From positions 14,832,501 to 14,896,500 of the forward strand of contig NC_058501.1 in assembly GCF_020382885.2 (NCBI RefSeq): a stretch of 64,000 nucleotides of DNA, written 5' to 3'. Below the pieces are notes generated by a model. The model had not been told where the DNA came from, made no database searches, and saw only the letters and a program-made list of their open reading frames with translations. This stretch comes from Scatophagus argus (taxonomy: Eukaryota > Chordata > Actinopteri > Scatophagidae). The first letter of the stretch is position 1, and each line of letters begins with the position of its first letter. Positions 38,668 to 52,100 of this stretch are shown in pieces. Both the position numbers and the translations under genes were made by a program.

Positions 38668-41600
38668 ATCAAGGAGGAGAGGAGCAACCCTCTTCCTAAA
38701 ATAAGCAGCCCTCTGCCGTTCTTGATCTTGAGCTTTATAATAGAGCTGGACTCTGGGGATCCGTGGCCCAGATAGAGCCAGGAGGAGGGAGAGGGGCAAC
38801 ACGCTGTCTGAGTGTGTGTTTGTGCATGCAGGTTTGTGTTTGTGTGGGAGAAAACGGGTTCTGCTGTTCAGAAGTCCCCCAAACTCCAGTGTAGGTCACC
38901 TGTGCGTGTGCGCTCTCACAGGTGAGTGTGTTTATACCAGCTTTAATGCTACTTGTGAGATCCAGATGTTTGCACAGATGAAGAGAAATTACCTGAAAAA
39001 CAGTTTACACTCTTAAGGGGGAAAATTTAGAGGACAAATTTAATTTTAGGATGAATGTTTTCTTGTGTTTCAGTTGAAGTGAGGTCAGATTTCGACATGT
39101 AGATTCAAGGTTAAATTCGTCTTAATCGTTTAGCTCTATCTAACGCCTGGAAACTACAGAGTAGGACATTTATTTGCACATCTCTATTTGAGCACTCTTC
39201 AGAAATTGTTTGAGCTAGTTCAGAAAACTGTTCACCATCAAAGCAAACCTTTAGTCACATGCTGTGTGTTGTCCTTGCAAGTGAAATGTCGTGTGTCGAT
39301 GTAGCATCAAGTTTCTTTAATTGAACTTGTCATTAGCTTCCCACCTCTCCTGCGAGGTTCCTTTTTAAATGCACATGTAGTTTGTAGCTGTGTTTGTGTG
39401 TACGCGATGTATGTAAATATCACTGTGTACATATTTAATATTCCTGAAGCAATAGTTGTACATTTTGCAAAATATACATATTTTCTTTCTTGTCCAGACT
39501 TTGACGAAGGGATTGATACCGTTCTCATGTCTCCGCACTAAGCCAGCAGCCAGTCAGCTTAGCTTAGCACAAAGACTGGAAACGGGGGGAAAGGGTTAGC
39601 CTGACTCTGTCCAATGGTAACAAAATCTTCCTACCAGTATTTTGTTTGCTTCATATCGAGCCTGTAAAAATTGAGATCTAAAATTGATGTGCCGGTCACA
39701 GGTCAACGATCATTGTCCCCGACTATTTCCTGTCTGGATGCAGTGACTTCCTGGTTCCTGAGCTAAGTTAAAAAGCTGCTGGCTGTTTGTGTTTGTTTTT
39801 CATGCTGACATGAGAGCATATCAATGGTCACATCTTACTCTCCCCGAGAAAGAGACGTGTTTCCTAAAATATCAAAAATATTATTTTAAATGTGCCAACT
39901 GCGTATGTAGGAACTTACTTGCCAGACAGAATATCTTGTCGAAGCTGCAGCACAAACAGATACCTGTTGGTGTAATAAATAAATAAATAACAACACCGAG
40001 TGAGAGGCTTACATGGAACAAGAACATAAATCAATTGATGTATCACAGGCTTTCCCTCATCTCTGACACATAATTTGTTTTAACAAGTCTCTGTCCATTT
40101 GGCCTTGATTTGAGTCTGCCCAGAGCAGCAAAGTAATTAGCCCCACATCCCCTTTGGACCGCCGCACTGGGCTCTTGAGAAAACTGAGTGTGTTCATGTG
40201 CATGTTTGATTTGCGTCTGAGAGTCTTGCCTTGTGAATTCCTCACGCAGGTTATTTGGCTCCGACGAGTAAAATTTCACTCTGAAGAACAGTCTGTATGG
40301 GGGCCCATCTGAAAAAACAAATGTATGTGAAAATATGTGTGAGACAAGAAGAGAAAGCGGTGGAGAGAGATGAAGTAGTAATTTACAGACAATTAATCCA
40401 ATCAAATCTAATCTTCTTATACTTCATTTTGACCTTTCTGATCTCATCTAGTCCGTGAGTCCGTCACTGTCAGCCCAGCCATAAATCGTTTTCCACCCAC
40501 ATTTCTTTGCAACCCACTTTTATCTTTTTTTTCACTTCAACATTGGTCACACTTTCTTTTATGCCACTGAACTCGAAGAAGAAAGGGCCGGCAGACAAGT
40601 TGAACATCAGGTTTTCCTTCCGCCTCCTGTACCATTCATCCCCCCTGTCAGAAGCTGGAGAGCAAACAAGGGTATGGCTCCTAATGCACATGCTAATCAC
40701 CGTGTCAACATTAGATAATGTGCCACCTGCTCCCCACTCACCTGCTTCCACATGCACATACAGCAGGCTGCACATTTTCCTAGACACACAACACAACACA
40801 AGCAGGCCTAATTAGCAAACAGGTGAGCTGGACTTACCTCGGATCTGTTTCTTTATAATCTTGGACATGTCCAGCCAGTGCTAAAAGAGAGAAAATGAAT
40901 CAAGAGATGACTTACATCAGCTTGTGGTCTACCGTGGTAGAAGTAAGAGTTTGTTACTTGTTACTCACTGAGACTTGCTCTGTGTCCATGTACTGCAACC
41001 CAAAGTAGTCTGTCTCAACCAGATCTATGTGATACATGATCTGATCAAAAAGGTCCTGGCCTTTGGACTTACTCTGCAAAAGAAGAACAAAAAGTTAAAT
41101 ATTTAGAACTGAGCTTCCTGTGTGTTTATTTGTTGTCTCCTCTGCTGTAGTAATCTGATCGTCTCATCATAAAAGGCGCATTAAAACTGAGTTCCTGGTG
41201 GCTGCTGCATTTCCACGTAATTTTGCAATCCATAACATGAACCAAATGATCTGCAGTGCATGTGAAAGTGGTTGTGTGTGTGTGTGTGTGTGTGTGTGTG
41301 CACACATCTGGGATAAAACGATAAAGACAAGCTCCTGAGAGAAAGGACATTCATCCCACTGTTGCTGTTGCTGTCAGTAACACACATGACCAAAAGCTGT
41401 GCGCTACAGCAAGACTACTGCAGCAACAGTTTGTCCTGTCCTTTTGTCTGAACAGTCCACAAGCCTCATCGCCCCATATGAAGACCTAACCCCAGCCTGA
41501 CCCATATAACACACAGTGGGTGTGTGGAAAGATGACAGCCTTGTACTTTGGATCCTGATAACCAGTCTAAACTTCCTGGTGAGAGTATGAATGTGTGAGG

Positions 41601-43711
41601 AAATCAGTGGTATTAAGGGATTGGGGACAGGGGAGAAAAAAAAAAATCACCAGAACGCTCTCGCTCATTTTGCAGCATGTTTAGAGAGGCTGATTGAAAT
41701 CATAGCCTCTATCACACGGGTGCACAACAATTGCACACAGTCACCCACAGTGAAGTGAATATTTTACTGTTCCTGTTCTGCCTTGTGTTTTGTCTTCGCT
41801 CAGCCCTGAAGTGACAGACTAATAAGCTTTAATGAACGAGTTCAGCTCTGACATGAACAAACTTGCTCCAACACACCTGTGACTAAGCCTTCAACCTGAC
41901 AAGCCCTGTGTCGTTTTCCTGTTGGATCTGTAATACCTCGATGGGAGCCGTGGCTTTGTGTTATTGCTGTAATCTCCATGTAGAGCAAGACAAACGGTTT
42001 CTACCCCAAAAACCCGCCACACATCGTTTGAGAGTTTAGAAGGTGACGCACGCACACACCAGCTTTGGTGACACACACAACCTTCAAAATGAAAACATCT
42101 TAGTGGAAGCCACTTACGCACGAATGCCCACACGCTCGCTCATCATCCCACCTACCCCTCGCAAACTCATAGCACTCGTCTGTGACACAGAGTCCCCACG
42201 GTGGTAAATCAGATCAGGGAGTCAGGGAATAGAGGAAGACAGAGGGAGATGGATGGAGAGCAGGAGGGAGAAGGAGAAGAGGAGGGAGGTGGACGACGAG
42301 GCAGAGTGTGAAAGAGTAAGGCGATGAGCAAGGGAGCAGGCCACAGAGGGAGTGTAAAAGATGATTAGGAGGGAAGATGGCACAAGCAGGAGGAGTCGGG
42401 GGGGGGAGCGGAGATTGCTTGAGGAAGATCAGATGCAGGCAAATAGGCTGAGGGAGAGAGTGAGAGAGGAGGAGGAGGGTGAGGAGGAGAAAGTGAAAGG
42501 AAGATGCTGTAAAAGAGCAAACAGGAGGGGGCAGCTTCAGGTCTGTCTTAGATTTCCCTGCAATCAGAATGGGGAAGTAATGTGATGAACTGGCTGATCA
42601 TAACACCATCTGGAGTCTCTTACTGTACAGGAAGAAGCACACTCACAAACACATACTAATGCTATATAGGCCACTCGGATACGACCAAAAGAGAAAGTTT
42701 GTTTGAGAGCAACTCATCTGTGCCAAACTTCTAACTAGACACATTTTGCTATAACTTGAGAATCAGCTACCAGTGATTTGCAACCGATTACTCTGTTTGT
42801 AATTGTTAAATGTCAAAAGCTATCTTTCAAAATCCCAGGATGAGGTCTTCCAAGTTGCTCATTTTGTTTGGTTTTCAGTCCAAAACAAAAGGTGAGCTAT
42901 TCAATATGCAGAAAGAGAGGTCGGGAAAGCAGCAAATCCTCATATTACCTGCAAGTTTTGGGGCATTTTTGCTTGAAAACGGTTTATCAGTATTATTGTT
43001 GATTATTTCCTTATTGTTGATTATTTCCTTTGCAAGACGTGTCGACAAATGAAAAGCAGGAAGGAACAAAATACTTGCTTTTACATATTATCTAACCATG
43101 GATGTGTTCAATCACTTTCACTATGATGAAATTGTCATCATTCAGATCCACCACAGAACAATGTCTTCTCATATTTTGAATTTTAAAAGTTCAATGTTGA
43201 ATGAATGAACGAACAGAGCAGCAGTGATCCTGTCTCTCATTTTTTGCGGGGAAGCCCACCGGGACCCCTAGGAGGTCCCCATGGTGTCCCCGGACCGCAC
43301 TTTGACTCACATTGACCTCGGCTACCACCCAGTCCTGCGCCATGTACTCTGTTTACACACTGTGCCGGTCAGTGTAAACACACTGAGCGGCTGTCAGCAC
43401 ACCGGGCGCACCGCACTCACAGGCAAATCCACAGTGACATCCGAGCCGTCGAGCAGCAGGACGCGGCAGGTGATGGTGGTCCTCGCCGTCCCGGCCGCCG
43501 GGATGTGAACCGACGCTCCCCCGGTGACCACGGCGGGCGCATGTACGACCTGCTGCTGATGGGGCAGGAGCAGGGGGTTCCCGGTCACTCCTCCTGCTGC
43601 TCCTCCTCCCCCTCCTTCTCCTCCCCCTTTACCGTCCCGTTCGTCCCTCTCTCTCGACTGGATGCGGCTCCGTGAACGGCGACTGAACGTCCGGCGCAGA
43701 AAGCCCATCAT
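29010..43711 (-). CDS. epb41l4b: FERM-domain protein, band 4.1-like 4B (EHM2)
   Basis: Membrane-cytoskeleton linker of the protein 4.1 family. The start [13 protein letters not shown] (43711 or 43708) resembles human MLRFLRRTFGRRS. Exons on the minus strand: 43711-43421, 41073-40969, 40880-40838, 40308-40230, 39963-39919, 38481-38429, 37664-37544, 36861-36774, 36673-36585, 36360-36291, 36205-36036, 35066-34957, 34275-34242, 33983-33950, 33786-33683, 31558-31419, 30767-30646, 30565-30452, about 30414-30302 (weak), 30208-30056, 29875-29755, 29598-29465, 29073-29010. About 798 aa. FERM lobes: [20 protein letters not shown] (F1), [34 protein letters not shown] (F2), [32 protein letters not shown] and [20 protein letters not shown] (F3). 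The FERM-adjacent region follows ([31 protein letters not shown]). The tail keeps [27 protein letters not shown] and [16 protein letters not shown]. Adjacency to ptpn3 matches human 9q31. Confidence drops only for the exon near 30350 and the choice of initiator ATG. Confidence 0.93.
31600..33300. other. Large epb41l4b intron with unexplained plus-strand signals
   Basis: Contains CCGGAAG and AGGAAGT (ETS-like) at about 32450-32500 and a plus-strand frame 32995-33261 (ending in a TAA inside CTGTAAGT, a good donor) behind an acceptor-like TTTCAGAACACCAG. The translated residues match no family I know. Confidence 0.3.
33318..33435 (-). other. epb41l4b: Possible alternative terminal exon of epb41l4b
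   Basis: After the exon ending at 33683 (phase 2), an acceptor-like CCATTTCCCTGTCATGTTCAG leads at 33435 into an in-frame 38-residue tail that starts [20 protein letters not shown] and stops at 33318. It lies where human EPB41L4B has a SPVLSSS-type Ser/Pro segment, and human makes a short isoform. No donor in a phase compatible with the next exon was found, so if used it would end the protein. Confidence 0.35.
33872..33917. repeat. (GT)23 microsatellite, epb41l4b intron
   Basis: Pure GT run in the short intron between exons 33983-33950 and 33786-33683. Confidence 0.9.
38628..38666. repeat. (GT)n microsatellite, epb41l4b intron
   Basis: Pure TG run of about 19 units. Confidence 0.9.
39440..39650 (+). 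repeat. Dispersed fish repeat in epb41l4b intron
   Basis: Contains CCAGTCAGCTTAGCTTAGCA, CAAAGACTGGAAAC and GTCCAATGGTAACAAAATC, a combination I know as a widespread spiny-rayed-fish interspersed repeat. Family name not assigned. Confidence 0.6.
41273..41300. repeat. (GT)14 microsatellite, epb41l4b intron 1
   Basis: Pure TG run, followed by CACACA. Confidence 0.9.
42225..42540 (+). repeat. Purine-rich (GGA/GAG) tract, epb41l4b intron 1
   Basis: About 300 nt of strongly purine-biased sequence (GGGAGATGGATGGAGAGCAG and similar). It creates a low-complexity open frame (42361-42585) that I do not regard as a gene. Confidence 0.7.
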
Positions 43712-44260
43712 CTTCCTGATCCACGAGGCGAGGAGGTCCGTGTTGCGTCCGTGAAAACTGTTCCACACAACAGTCGGTGCAGCCGGGGTCCTGCTTCTGC
43801 TGCTGCCGTCGCCTCCTCCTCCTCCTCCTCCACCTCCTCCTCGTCCTCCCCGGGGAGAGGAGTCACTTAGCAGGCGCGGAGGAGACTTCAGGGCTGCCGA
43901 TCAGTCCTCAGGCTGGATGTCGGCGGCAGCGCGGAGACTCCAGCCGCATACTAATGAAACTAACACAGATCGACCACCGAGGCGCCAACCAGTTGACCAC
44001 CAATCATTCGGCCCGGTGCGACCGACAGGACTCTCTCACGGAAATACAAACAACCCTCCTCCTCCTCCTCCTCCTCCCCCTGTCCTGTCCTCTCCCGTGC
44101 ACCTGCCTCCCGCTTTGCTCGCTGTTGCGCACCGACTCTAAAAACCCGGAGAAATCCCGTCCGACGCTCCGCAGTGGGAGTCCCTGAGTCACATGGGGCC
44201 GGAGTGGGAAAGGAGGGGGGGCAAGTCTCGTCACCTCTGAACCGGACCGGACCTCGGTCG
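43712..44260 (-). promoter_or_regulatory. epb41l4b: GC-rich 5' region of epb41l4b
   Basis: Directly upstream of the epb41l4b start codon. It is rich in CpG and in CTC/CTG triplet runs (43801-43850, 44055-44085). The long open frames here (for example 43777-44187 and 43960-44277) are low-complexity by-products of the triplet runs, without recognisable domains. Confidence 0.5.
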
Positions 44261-45579
44261 TTGTTGCTTATTCCCACCGGCGAACCGAAACTAGTCTACC
44301 TCACAGGTAAAAGTCAACCAACCAAACTGGACAAACAGTGTGATCTGCGCCTGCGTAAAAACACAGCGCAGAACAAACTTCTGTTCAGCCTGGCCGACCC
44401 ATCAGTGTCAGTGAACCAGCGCCACCTGTCTGTTGTGGACCTGTCAGGAGAGGGAGGGCTTTATAACAACCTGGATCATTTGTGGGTCCCCAAGGTGGGA
44501 TCCAAGGTGTCCCAAGGGCCGTTAAGGGGTTTCCAGGAGGTCCCCAGCATAGTGAGAATGATTTATGTCGCTCTATTTGTCAGAGTCCTGCCAAAGACTT
44601 TAGAAACACGTGACACATGATACATTTTTAAAATACAGCATATTTGGATTTTTCCATACGCATTTATTTAGTTATCTATTACATTTTCTGACAAAACAAA
44701 GCAAACAATCATAATGATGAAACGCTGACTTAAATTATAGTCAAATTACATTTTATTGTATCGAAAACAGTGAAATCTGCCTTTAAATTTCCCAAAATGT
44801 CTAAGATAGTTTTATGACGTGCACATTTCTACTTTGAAATTTTAAGTCTGTACTGTAAAGGTGAAAAAAAAAAGCAACATATTTGCTAACATATAATTTC
44901 CCCCCCAAAAAAACCCATTCACACACCAAAAACAAATGGGATTCAACCCGAATAAGTGTCTTTCTTAGAAATAAACAGGAAAAGAAACTAATCAGTTAAG
45001 AGAAAAAGTATAAAAGAATAACTCTCGCATAACTCTACCCCATCCCTTTTTTTAAATAAATTTACAAAAGGAGAGAAATATTTTTATGTTCTGTTATCCA
45101 ATGACACTTTCTTTCACAATTTTTCCTTCTGATCATTATGGCTGCTTGGGGTCTGTGGTGTATTGGGCTCTCGGTTCTGGACATGTTGAATGTAAAATAT
45201 AAGCCAAATGATGAGCTACCACATCATAAATGTGCAGCGACACTAAAATCCTCAAAGCGACATCACATTTTGTTATATTGTCTCTGTGTTGGGTAGTGTT
45301 TTGTCATAACCACACAGGTTTTGGCTGATTTGTGATGCTGAGATTGTTTCACTGACATGATGCCAGCTTTAGAGGCACTCAGCTGAAGGTTAAATAAGCA
45401 GACTAGACTTCTTACTTCAGTGAGCAGCTTCACTCTGCCAGGAAGTGTGGAAGAGGCTTGTATTTGCTGCAAGACACCACTGAGCTTTAAAAAAAAAAAC
45501 TAACATAAAAGGACACATTGTCATTTAATAAGATTCACCATCAGAAGAAATGACAAAGCAGACTCATCAGTATAAATCA

Positions 45580-45592
45580 GTGTGTTTATTTA
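45580..45592 (-). terminator. ptpn3: Possible ptpn3 polyadenylation signal
   Basis: TTTATT on the plus strand (AATAAA on minus) about 540 nt beyond the ptpn3 stop at 46124. A second copy near 44665 would give a longer 3'UTR. Which is used cannot be told. Confidence 0.3.
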
Positions 45593-46123
45593 GTGTCTTA
45601 ATAATTTAAGAGTGTTGAACAGTGGGCTTGATGCTCCATGACCTTACGGTATATGCTGTAGCGCTCTAAAGCCTGCCTCGCACTTTGTCTTTGGAAACAC
45701 AGATAAACTACAGATTATATTGATCCCGGTCGGCCTCTCCTGCCCTGTGCGATCCATTGACTGGAAGGCGTCAGTCTAAGGCACACATAGTTTTACAATT
45801 AGAGGCAACATTCCTGAGTGGCCTCTTGGACAGAAATTAGCAGCTCACGTCTACAATCAGTCTCTATGGAGACTACAGCCTCTATAAGTGCTCCATAGTT
45901 TAGCTTAACGCACTATCATTTAAAACTAAGGCCGACTAGGTGGTAGGTCACAAACAGCTGTGCTCTGAAGCTATACTCTCAATGTCCAGCCTGTGTAGCA
46001 GCCCCTTAGGCGTTGACAGATTAATCCGTTACTGCGCTGTAATTCCCTCAGGTGGAAATTGGCTGCAATGAGATGAAGCTGAAACAGTAAGTGTGTCTGC
46101 TCTGGTCCTGTTGCTGATTCGGG

Positions 46124-49100
46124 CTACGGGGTCGTAGATCCGCCTTGTCTCTCTTTGTAGACCCGCAGAACGGCCTCACACACAAACTGGAACTGACACT
46201 GAAACACATCACACAAAAGTGCTGTTAGATGAAAGAACAAATCAACAATGAACTGATCCTAACTGAATTCTTCATTTAGGTCAGTCTCACATACATATCA
46301 AATCGAACTGCTGTTAATAAGCAGCTAAATGCACTTCTTACAACTGCTTGAGAAACCATTTCTAATTTTTTTACCTTCTTAGTTTAGTCTGATAGCATGC
46401 TAACATTCGCTAATTAGCACTGAACACAAATCACAGCTGAGGCTGATGGGAGTTTCATTAGTTTGTAAGTATTTCATCATAAACGAAAGTATCGAAAAGA
46501 TTACAATTGTGACCGGGTGCTAGATAGAAAAGTCAAGCAATCAACAAAGTAATTACAATTCATCCTGTGGGAGACATAAACATGTGTGCCAAAATTAATG
46601 ACAGCTCATCCAAATGTTGACATTTCACTCAGACCCACAAATGTCAGACTCATTGTGGTGGTAGAGGAAAAGTCAGACGATCTTGAAACCAGAGAGAAAC
46701 TGGACAGTGTGTTGAGACGGACTAAAACGTTGTTGGTTTTGTTACTTCATGGGGTTTGTTGCCGGCCTTATCCCTCAACATAGGGAGCCTTAACATGAAG
46801 GCTTGTCCCTGTTTTCCATTACTATCAGAGACGCAAACACATGAATGAAATCCGAGGAAGCGTTCTGTCAGCAGAAATACAAAAGGGAGAAAAGGCCTCA
46901 GGGACCGGATCTCCTTTCAAAATAACGGTGATAGTGGTAGCAGTAGAGGCCTAGAAGACGGCTTGTGATTGGAGGGTTGCCATTATAACCAGCACTACCT
47001 CCTCCCAAAGCAGTGAGTAACACTTTCCTCTCCCTCAACAGAAACCACAGAGCTCGGCTTCCAACTGCCGCTTGCCTGCTCTGCCTCATCAGCCATCAGT
47101 TTATTACTGTGGCAGTCACATTTTTATTAATGAAGGTTAAAGATGAGGACTCCACAGCTGTCAAAAACTCTGACACTGACCTTTACAAAATAACTCTGGG
47201 CATAGCGACTGTCACAGTAAGGCTCCAGTCCTGAAGTTTTTAATGTGGTATTTTTAGAGAAAGTATTCAGCAGATTTTTTTTTTTTAAATCTGTCAAGAG
47301 CTGATCACTTTCCTTTGATCTTATTAAGCCACATTTCAGACATTTCAAACTACCTGCAGTGTTCCTAATGAAATATAAAATCTAGAATGTAATTTTTTAA
47401 CCTAATACATGCGAGCCTCTGACGAGCCAAGAGAAAGCGTGTGGCTAAGATGTTACAAAAAATGTAAAAATGGAACTGTGGCAGACATGTTTTGTTTTGA
47501 AAATATAAAGGAAACACTGTGACAATTTCCCAATACCTTCTACATGATCTTTCCCTGACAGATATTTCTATAAAGCATGCTAAAACAAGGTGCAAAGTAC
47601 TGTGAAAGTACTCTGTAGACAGAATAACTGGCTAGACTTCATGATGATTAAATCTTGTCCTGTCATCCGCTCCAGGGTATTTAGAAATTACAGTGACTAC
47701 TGAGGACACATTTCTCAAGCCACAGGTTATCATAGTGCAATAAAAAATACCCCTAAATAACAGAAACAAGAATCAATGTGGTCACAAGAGCCAATCTTGA
47801 AATCCTTGCGCTGTTTCTCTGTACCGTGGTCTGGATCATCATGGCTCGCTGATCTCTCAGTGTTTTGACAATGTCCAGTGGGAACACCGGCCGACCCGCG
47901 TCCAACAGCGTCAGCGCCGTTTCCATGGTGATCAGAACACCTGTCCGTCCAATCCCAGCACTAAAAGGGTAATTCAAAACAAACACGTAGTGTACAGTAG
48001 AGGCAGCTGCAGTACATGCTGGTAGTGTTTAATTAGAGGGTGAGTTTGTGTGTGTATGTGTGTGTGTTACCTGCAGTGTACCATTAGTGGTTCGTCACCT
48101 CTCCTCCTGTCCCTGACCGAGTTGGTGAACACGAGGAAGTCCGAAGGGTCATCGGGTACACCATGGTCCGGCCATGCAACGTACTGCAGGTGTGTGACTG
48201 CACGTTCTTCACCCAGCTAACACACAAAGACACACACACACACATTAAAAAGAAGTCAAAAAAGAGGGAACTTAATTATTACATTTAAAACCACATGTAA
48301 CATGTAACCTTTAGGAAATGTATCACCCACATGAGACCTGACACCAGTCTGACCGTATTCAGTATGTGAGGAAAAAGAAACCCACAGAGGGTGTAGAGCA
48401 GGTGAGGAGAACAAACCTGCACGTGACCAGTAGGTGACACTGAGATTAGGAAGTGAAGAGGGACACAGTGAGATGAAAAGAGAAAAAAAAAAACAGGTGG
48501 AGTGGAGAGAGGATAGAGGAAAAGATCAGAACTGGGAAAAAAAATGAAGGGGTGGAGAATAGCCGAGTTTCGAGTTTGTAATAGTCATGTGGCTTATGAC
48601 TCCATGCAGGGATTAACTCGCTCAGCCAGAGGAACAGATGGGCCCACACAGCAGTATCTGTGTATGCATGTGTGTGCATTCATACTTCATGCCTCCTTGG
48701 ACATTATCTGTTTGTTTACTGTCACACCATGGAAGTCAACATGGAAAACAGCTCCTTTAATCTGATTATCTACCATATAAACTTCTCGGAAAGACCTGCA
48801 CATGATAACACGCCTTCCTCTCCACACCCACACACAGTCAGACTGCAAAACGCATCAATACACACTAATGTACATGCTCACCCACGCACACATACAGACC
48901 AAACCACCCACACAGAAGTGACTGTATGTTGGCTGCAGTGAGTTTGCCAGGAGTGACTGCTGCCTGTGGTGAGCTCTGTTATGTGACATATGGTACAAAC
49001 ATAAAACATGTCAGTGCATACATACAAACAGAAAAGCTCCGTGTTTGGTGACCATGGTCATGCTTTGCTCTTGTTTCATGTGGATATGAAAGCAGGTGTG

Positions 49101-52100
49101 AACTCAGGGTTATTTTTATAACTGGTTAGTTGCCAGGTGGTGCAGTGGTTAGCACTGTCACCTCACACCAAGAGGGTTCCGGGTTCAGGTCTGGGCCCCT
49201 CTGTGCAGAGTTTGCATGTTCTCCTTGTGGCTGCATGGGTTTCCTCCGGGTCCTCTGGCTTCCTCCCACAGTCCCAAAAACATGCACATTAGGTTAACTG
49301 GCTACTCTACATTGCCCTTATGTGTGAGTGTGTGACTATCACTTTGTGTGTGAGCCCTGTGATTGACTGATCCAGGGTGAACCCCACCTCACACCTACTG
49401 TCAGCTGGGATTGGCTCCAGCCCCCCCCTCATGACCCTGCACAGATCAGCAGTATAGAAAATGGATGGATGGTTAGGTGTCCATTATTTTCTCAGTCTAT
49501 CGATGAGTTGTTTGGTCTCTAGATTAAAAAACACCCATCACATGTTCCAGTGCCCAAGATGATCTCAGACGTTTTGTTTAATTTGACCAAAAGTCCAAAA
49601 CACCAAAAATACTGAATTTGTTAAGATAAGGAAAAGCAACAAATCTTTACATTTGAGAGGTTAAGTGAGACAACATTTAAACAGTTTTCTCAAAAAAGCT
49701 GCCATTTAATTTTGTGTTGATCGACTAATCGTTACAGCCATGTTTGCTACTGTACCTCTCGGTGTGTCAGGGTGAACTGTCGCGTCACGTAGACCAGGTT
49801 ACACTCCTCGGAGTGACACTTCACCCGCATGTGCCCGTAATCCTTCGCTTCCGGTGGGTGCGGCCAGTACTGGTGGCACTTGGTCTGCGAGCGGATGACA
49901 TCAACCAGCAAATTGCATTACATCTGACATGAGTCATCGGTCAGCATACAAATTTACTACTGCTGTTACATCAGCTGTGCTCGGCTCTCATGAAATCAAA
50001 CTCATATTGAACAGCATGGTATGTTCCAGCCGGCAGCCTAAGGAACAAAAGCAATTCATCAGGAGCAGGATGTGAACTGATTGTCCGTGTGTGTGTGTGT
50101 GTGTATGGGTGGGTGTACACGTGATCCTCAAGTAGAGAGAAATATAACTCTTGACAAATATCAGGAAAATGATTAATTAAAGAATGCATCTGGTTACCAG
50201 GCAACCTTACCTCTGTTACCTGAGACAGAGACATCTTCACTCGACCAGACCTTGATATCTCCCTGCCTCTGTCTTCGTGTGGATGTGTTTATCTCATTAC
50301 TATCCTGCTCACACGTTACATTTAGCTGTTCTCCACGCTGTGAAACCATGTAATTACTCACAACTCTACCAATTGATTATATTTGTGCAAACATCAGTCT
50401 GAACCTTGTAATTACAGTAATCATTAAATAAAACATGAAACAGCATGTAATAATGTGCTGCAGTAATTACTGTGCTAATGCATATTGTGCTGTGTACTTT
50501 CAAGTGTCTCCCTCTCTGTTTACTCATTTCCGCTCCTGTGGAAACGTGGCTGTTTACAGTATAAAAGTATGAATGTGTAGATGTGTTCGTGATGTGTTCA
50601 TGTACCCGTCCCCGCTCTGTCAGAGTTGTTAGCATGATGATGGTGTGTATCTGTTGTTCCCAAACAGTCTGCCAAAAGTGAGTGCAGGTCTGTGGCAATG
50701 GACCCTGTGCAGCAATGTAACGTAAACATGTACCAGACACTGGGGGCGCCACCTAAGAGACAGACAAATAAACATATGAAGATGCCCGCACACACACTCA
50801 CACACACACAAACACACCAGAGAGAATGAGTTTATATTAAATGTAGGACAGGGACAAAACACACAGTTTCATATCAGTGATGCACACCTTGATGTGGCTG
50901 GCGTTGATGTAGTCCTCCTTTCCCTGGAGCACCACCCTGGTAGAATCATCTGAAAGGGGAGCAGGACAGCAGCGTGTGAGGGCCATAACAGATCCTTCAA
51001 CATGCCACAGGCTCAACCAATTAAATTTCATGAGGTGCCACAGCTCCAGATCAAGGTTAGAAAGGCAGCACAGAACTAAAGGTAGAAGGGATCAAGTGGG
51101 GGGGGGGGTCAGAATAACTTACAAGGTAAAACATCCCTATATCGATTCTTGTCCGTGTTCTCGGAGAGCCGAGCGCAGCTTAGAACCAGACCCGGCTTCC
51201 TCTTGTACAAATTCTAGAAATTACAAGAACACGTGAGTAAACACACACAGAAACGTACGTAAACAATAGCCAAGCTGGTCACTGCATCTTTGTATTAGAT
51301 TGTCAGGAGTCCAAGGGAAGATTAGGGCCAACATCTGTCCCAAAATCAGCGCTTAAAAGGCTTGTTATGATCCCTGAAATAACTGAGAACTAAATCCTGC
51401 TTAAAATAAAGATGTATTGTGCTCCGCTTATAAATACACTTTTAAAAAAAAAACTAATTTACTGTTTAGCTCCTGCCTGCATTTTAAATACCTCAAAATG
51501 GAAACAGAGTGTGCCGGACTGTATTCCTCTCTCCAGCTGTCTCATTGATTCCTCCAGTGTCGTGACCCGCTCCGAATGGCCCGATGACTGCGGCTTGTCT
51601 CCCTGTGATTGGTCGGTGAGCATGAGGGCGGGAGGCAGCTGCAGCAGGGGTGCCACGCGGCCAGGACCTGGAAAACAAGGACAGTCAAGGCTGTGATAAA
51701 TATTCATGAAAACACGACTGTGTGCACACATGGATCACACGCTGCTTCAGCAGTTTTGTCTCCCTGTCTCGCATACGCACAAGCACACACACACACACAC
51801 CTTTACGTCTGATAAGCAAGGCCAGCTCTCTGGAGTGCGACTCCCTGCTGGCTCGTATGAACATGACGACCTGGTCATGTGTGTGTTCAGAAATGTCTCG
51901 ACCGTTGATGAGCACCACCAGGTCTCCCTCCATCAGTCTGGGCTCACATCGACCTGCCTGCAAACAAAACACGGTTATATATAAGCTGACATCTCCACAC
52001 CACACGTCAAGACTTCTTTTAGTCCAAGTCTGACCGCTCAAATCAGCTGACATTAGTTTACTACAGCATGTCAGCATCAGTGTATATGTCAGTCAATCAG

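Noticed and set aside
42361..42585. Charged plus-strand frame
   Set aside because: Comes from a purine-rich simple tract; no splice logic or known domain.
43777..44187. 136-residue plus-strand frame and its antisense partners
   Set aside because: Low-complexity Leu/Pro runs from CTC/CTG triplets in the GC-rich 5' region of epb41l4b.
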